Shown: positions 13,587 to 15,603 of the stretch, one piece after another
How positions within the stretch are numbered: the first letter of the stretch is position 1
Layout: each line of letters begins with the position of its first letter
Assembly: GCA_021812735.1 (NCBI GenBank)
Contig: JAKAMV010000133.1
Span: 1-15,603 of the forward strand
Direction: 5' to 3'
DNA from: Chloroflexota bacterium
GTDB taxonomy: Bacteria; Chloroflexota; Limnocylindria; Limnocylindrales; CSP1-4
DNA length: 15,603 bases
Notes under the pieces: model-generated
Seen by the model: only the letters and a program-made list of their open reading frames with translations
Database searches by the model: none
Told to the model about the DNA's origin: nothing
Translations under genes and position numbers: made by a program

Positions 13587-15101
13587 GTGAGGAAGCTCGC
13601 ACTGGTTGGTGCGATTGCCGCCCTCTGGCTGTTCGTTGCCGCAGCCACTGCCTTCGCCGACGGCGGTCCTCATTCGATGACCACCAACAACGGCACGAGC
13701 GGGCTCAACGCAGATTCCTGCGCCGGATGCCATCGTGCCCACACGGCGACCGCGGCTTACCTGCTCAACACGGACCAGCCGGACATCTGCCTGAACTGCC
13801 ACGACGGCAGCAAGGCCACGACCGACGTCGTCGACGGCGTCCAGTACTCTGCCACCGCCAAGACGGCACCGGTCCTCGGCGCCCTCCGCGGCGGCGGCTT
13901 CGTGTACGCCCTGATCGACTCCAGCAACGCCGCGCGTTACACCATCAACCCGGCGACGCACTCGCAGAACAGCCACGTCCAGCCGCTCTCCACCGGCGCC
14001 CTGATCACGTCCACCCACGGTGGCGTGGGCGGGGTCTACAACGCGGGCTGGGGCACCGGCACGGTGTGGGGCAACGGGGCCGTCGGCAGCGGGACTGGCG
14101 CGAGCGTCACGCTCGAGTGCGCCTCGTGCCACAACCCGCACGGCAACGGCCAGTACCGCATCCTGCAGACCGCGCCCAGCCTGACCGCGACGAGCGGGAC
14201 CTTCACGGTCTCGATCGCCAACGGCGTGCAGATCACCGATACCACCACCGCCTCGACCCACAACTACACGATCAAGCCGGCCTCCGATGGCTACAACCAG
14301 GGCGGCTCTGCGCAGAACATCGTGACCGCGGACACCGGCGACTACTGGCGGTACCACTGGGATCCCACGGGTGCGAGCCTGTGGTACCAGCTTCCCCTCC
14401 CGCCCATCGACCAGATGAACACCGGCTGGAACGGGACCTCGGCGACCAACGCCAAGGACTACGGGACAGCCACGACCACCCTGGCCGCGGGAGCGGGCGC
14501 CGCTGACACCACGATCGCGGTCGTCTCGGCCACCGGCTTCCCGGCCGTGCCGTTCTACGTGAAGATCGACAGCGAGGTCCTCAAGGTCACCGCTGTCAGT
14601 GGTACGACGTTCACGGTCGCCCGTGCGCAGGGTGGCTCTACTGCCGCGGCGCACAACAGCGGCGCAACGGTGGCCACGTCGGCCTTCAACATCCAGGGCA
14701 CCAACGGCCAGTCGCTGAACAACACCAGCGGCCTCATGACCGCGTGGTGCATCCAGTGCCACACCCGTTACAACGGGTACAGCGCCAACGGCACCACGTC
14801 GTACACCCTTTCGACGCCGAGTGACCCCATCTTCATGTACAAGCATGGGACCACCCGCATCGGCTGCGAGCAGTGCCACGTCGCCCACGGCTCCAACGCC
14901 CTGATGACCGGCACCAACTCGCTCAACTACACCAACCCGGCGGGCCAGGTCCCGCCGAAGGTGACGCTCGGGGCTACGACCTCCGGCGACAGCCGCCTGC
15001 TCAAGGTGGACAACCGCGGGACGTGCCAGCTGTGCCACGACCCGACGGGGACGATCGGGGTCAACACCTACATCGGCCCGCTGCCCACTCCGGGCAACTG
15101 A
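13587..15101 (+). CDS. Secreted hexaheme c-type cytochrome (6 x CxxCH) with an inserted phage-virion-like beta domain
   Basis: This 504-residue protein has a Sec signal peptide (residues 1-24, cleavage after AFA). Six CxxCH heme c sites follow: C45AGCH, C68LNCH, C178ASCH, C388IQCH, C427EQCH and C480QLCH. Several have the doubled-CxxCH look (CxxCHxxH, e.g. CAGCHRAH, CASCHNPH and CEQCHVAH), in which the second His can ligate a heme iron. Long heme-free stretches separate them: ~73-177, and ~183-387, rich in Thr, Ser, Gly and Asn. Within the latter, residues ~294-366 (TTTLAAGAGAADTTIAVVSATGFP...IDSEVLKVTAVSGTTFTVARAQGGSTAAAHNSGATV) resemble a repeat domain of phage tail/virion proteins. No C-terminal anchor is seen. 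It likely transfers electrons outside the membrane, with the TPR and NHL proteins of the same operon. The redox partner is unknown. Confidence 0.92.
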   Translation: MRKLALVGAIAALWLFVAAATAFADGGPHSMTTNNGTSGLNADSCAGCHRAHTATAAYLLNTDQPDICLNCHDGSKATTDVVDGVQYSATAKTAPVLGALRGGGFVYALIDSSNAARYTINPATHSQNSHVQPLSTGALITSTHGGVGGVYNAGWGTGTVWGNGAVGSGTGASVTLECASCHNPHGNGQYRILQTAPSLTATSGTFTVSIANGVQITDTTTASTHNYTIKPASDGYNQGGSAQNIVTADTGDYWRYHWDPTGASLWYQLPLPPIDQMNTGWNGTSATNAKDYGTATTTLAAGAGAADTTIAVVSATGFPAVPFYVKIDSEVLKVTAVSGTTFTVARAQGGSTAAAHNSGATVATSAFNIQGTNGQSLNNTSGLMTAWCIQCHTRYNGYSANGTTSYTLSTPSDPIFMYKHGTTRIGCEQCHVAHGSNALMTGTNSLNYTNPAGQVPPKVTLGATTSGDSRLLKVDNRGTCQLCHDPTGTIGVNTYIGPLPTPGN

Positions 15102-15117
15102 TCGCATAGCACGCAGC

Positions 15118-15155
15118 GCCCCGGCGGCCCCGAGATAGCATCGGGCCGCCGGGGC
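15118..15155 (+). terminator. Very strong terminator-like hairpin after the multiheme operon
   Basis: The arm at 15118-15133 (GCCCCGGCGGCCCCGA) pairs with 15141-15155 (TCGGGCCGCCGGGGC). This gives 15 base pairs with a single bulged C and a 7-nt loop, 16 nt after the stop codon. Four As, not Ts, follow. The loop holds TAGCAT, which could also be a -10 box for the last gene. Confidence 0.7.
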
Positions 15156-15276
15156 AAAACCCGGTCGGCATCCCGGCGGGCAGCCGCTCGACAGTGGCGC
15201 GAGCGCCTTCCCAGCGCGATCCCGGCAGACCGCACAGCCAGCGTTCCACGACACACCAGAGGACGGGACAACGACG

Positions 15277-15603
15277 ATGCAGGCAGGGCTCAGGCGCCGC
15301 TCCGGACCGATCTTCGGCGCGGTCCTGGTCCTCGGCGCCGTCGTGGGGCTCACCGCCCCGCTCGTGCCGATGGCCGCGGCCACCAACCCGTCACCGGTTC
15401 CGACCGACAGCCCGGCAACCCCCTCCACGAGCGTTTCCCTGCCGCCCGACTCGCCGACGCCCGCGCCCGCGCCCTCGGGCTCCCCGGCCCCGTCGGGCTC
15501 GGTCGCCCCGTCGGGCTCGGTCGCCCCGTCGGGCTCGGTCGCCCCGTCGGGCTCGGTCGCCCCGTCGGGCTCGGTCGCCCCGTCGGGCTCGGTCGCCCCG
15601 TCG
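15277..15603 (+). CDS. Secreted Pro/Ser-rich repeat protein, N-terminal part (runs off window)
   Basis: 109 codons are visible and the frame is still open at the window edge. The N-terminus LRRRSGPIFGAVLVLGAVVGLTAPLVPMAAA (5-35) is a signal peptide. It is followed by a Pro/Thr/Ser-rich tract (36-70) and then by identical VAPSGS hexapeptides to the end. AGAGGA at 15258-15263 is 13 nt before the ATG, a long spacing. The visible part is an export signal plus a flexible, probably extended stalk. The functional domain must lie downstream. The gene follows the multiheme operon but is separated from it by a strong hairpin, so it may be its own unit. I cannot name a function. Confidence 0.75.
   Translation, partial: MQAGLRRRSGPIFGAVLVLGAVVGLTAPLVPMAAATNPSPVPTDSPATPSTSVSLPPDSPTPAPAPSGSPAPSGSVAPSGSVAPSGSVAPSGSVAPSGSVAPSGSVAPS
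15487..15603 (+). repeat. Perfect 18-bp tandem repeat in a coding region
   Basis: The unit GCCCCGTCGGGCTCGGTC is repeated six times without a single mismatch (15487-15594), with half a copy more to the window end. It encodes APSGSV in frame. A degenerate earlier unit lies at 15469-15486. The absence of any synonymous change points to recent expansion by slippage or unequal recombination. Copy number may also be an assembly artefact. Confidence 0.95.

Noticed and set aside
13554..15428. Minus-strand open frame of 624 codons opposite the multiheme gene
   Set aside because: The plus frame carries a signal peptide, six CxxCH motifs and a perfect ribosome site; the antisense is low-complexity Arg/Gly/Val.
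15487..15603. Possible CRISPR array from the repeats at the window end
   Set aside because: The 18-bp units are directly adjacent with no spacers and encode an in-frame hexapeptide, so this is a coding tandem repeat.

Overview
The window is GC-rich bacterial DNA from one chromosome-like region, with no RNA genes, insertion sequences or CRISPR arrays that I can see. Several starts look leaderless: a TANNNT box lies 6-7 nt before the start codon, with no Shine-Dalgarno. Lipoprotein and Tat-like signals, a glutamic (G1) peptidase and a CxxCH multiheme protein of environmental type also appear. Together these fit an uncultured soil or aquatic Chloroflexota (Limnocylindria/Ellin6529-like) or a related high-GC phylum. 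That placement is inference; no marker gene is present.

Layout. (1) 1-743, minus strand: two unrecognised genes coupled by a TGATG overlap. They are divergent from a cysteine-free ArsR-family repressor (886-1260), and a palindromic operator-like site lies between them. (2) 1444-2184, minus: a SAM-dependent methyltransferase. (3) 2424-5413: an ATGA-coupled redox pair. The first gene is a NuoE-NuoF (HoxF/FdhB-like) fusion. The second is an iron-sulfur protein that ends just after the N-terminal [4Fe-4S] domain of a molybdopterin oxidoreductase, so the catalytic domain is missing here. (4) 5436-7321: two secreted lipoproteins, a glutamic endopeptidase and a cyclophilin-type prolyl isomerase. (5) 7488-9951: a NarX/LiaS-type histidine kinase and an overlapping NarL-type response regulator. 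(6) 10236-11181: a stand-alone degenerate receiver domain (phospho-acceptor Asp replaced by Glu) followed by a secreted Rieske protein. (7) 11428-15101: a membrane-anchored TPR protein, a membrane-anchored NHL beta-propeller and a secreted hexaheme (6 x CxxCH) protein. (8) 15277-end: the N-terminus of a secreted protein carrying perfect 18-bp (VAPSGS) tandem repeats, cut by the window edge.

How they may work together. The most striking block is TPR / NHL propeller / multiheme cytochrome. With the Rieske protein and the exported prolyl isomerase nearby, it looks like an envelope electron-transfer locus, possibly of extracellular-electron-transfer type. Inserted between hemes 3 and 4 of the hexaheme protein is a beta-rich segment that reads like domains of phage tail/virion proteins. 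The cytoplasmic NuoEF-like pair would exchange electrons between NAD(H) and a molybdopterin partner encoded elsewhere. The two-component system and the pseudo-receiver are candidate regulators, but nothing in the sequence proves which genes they control.
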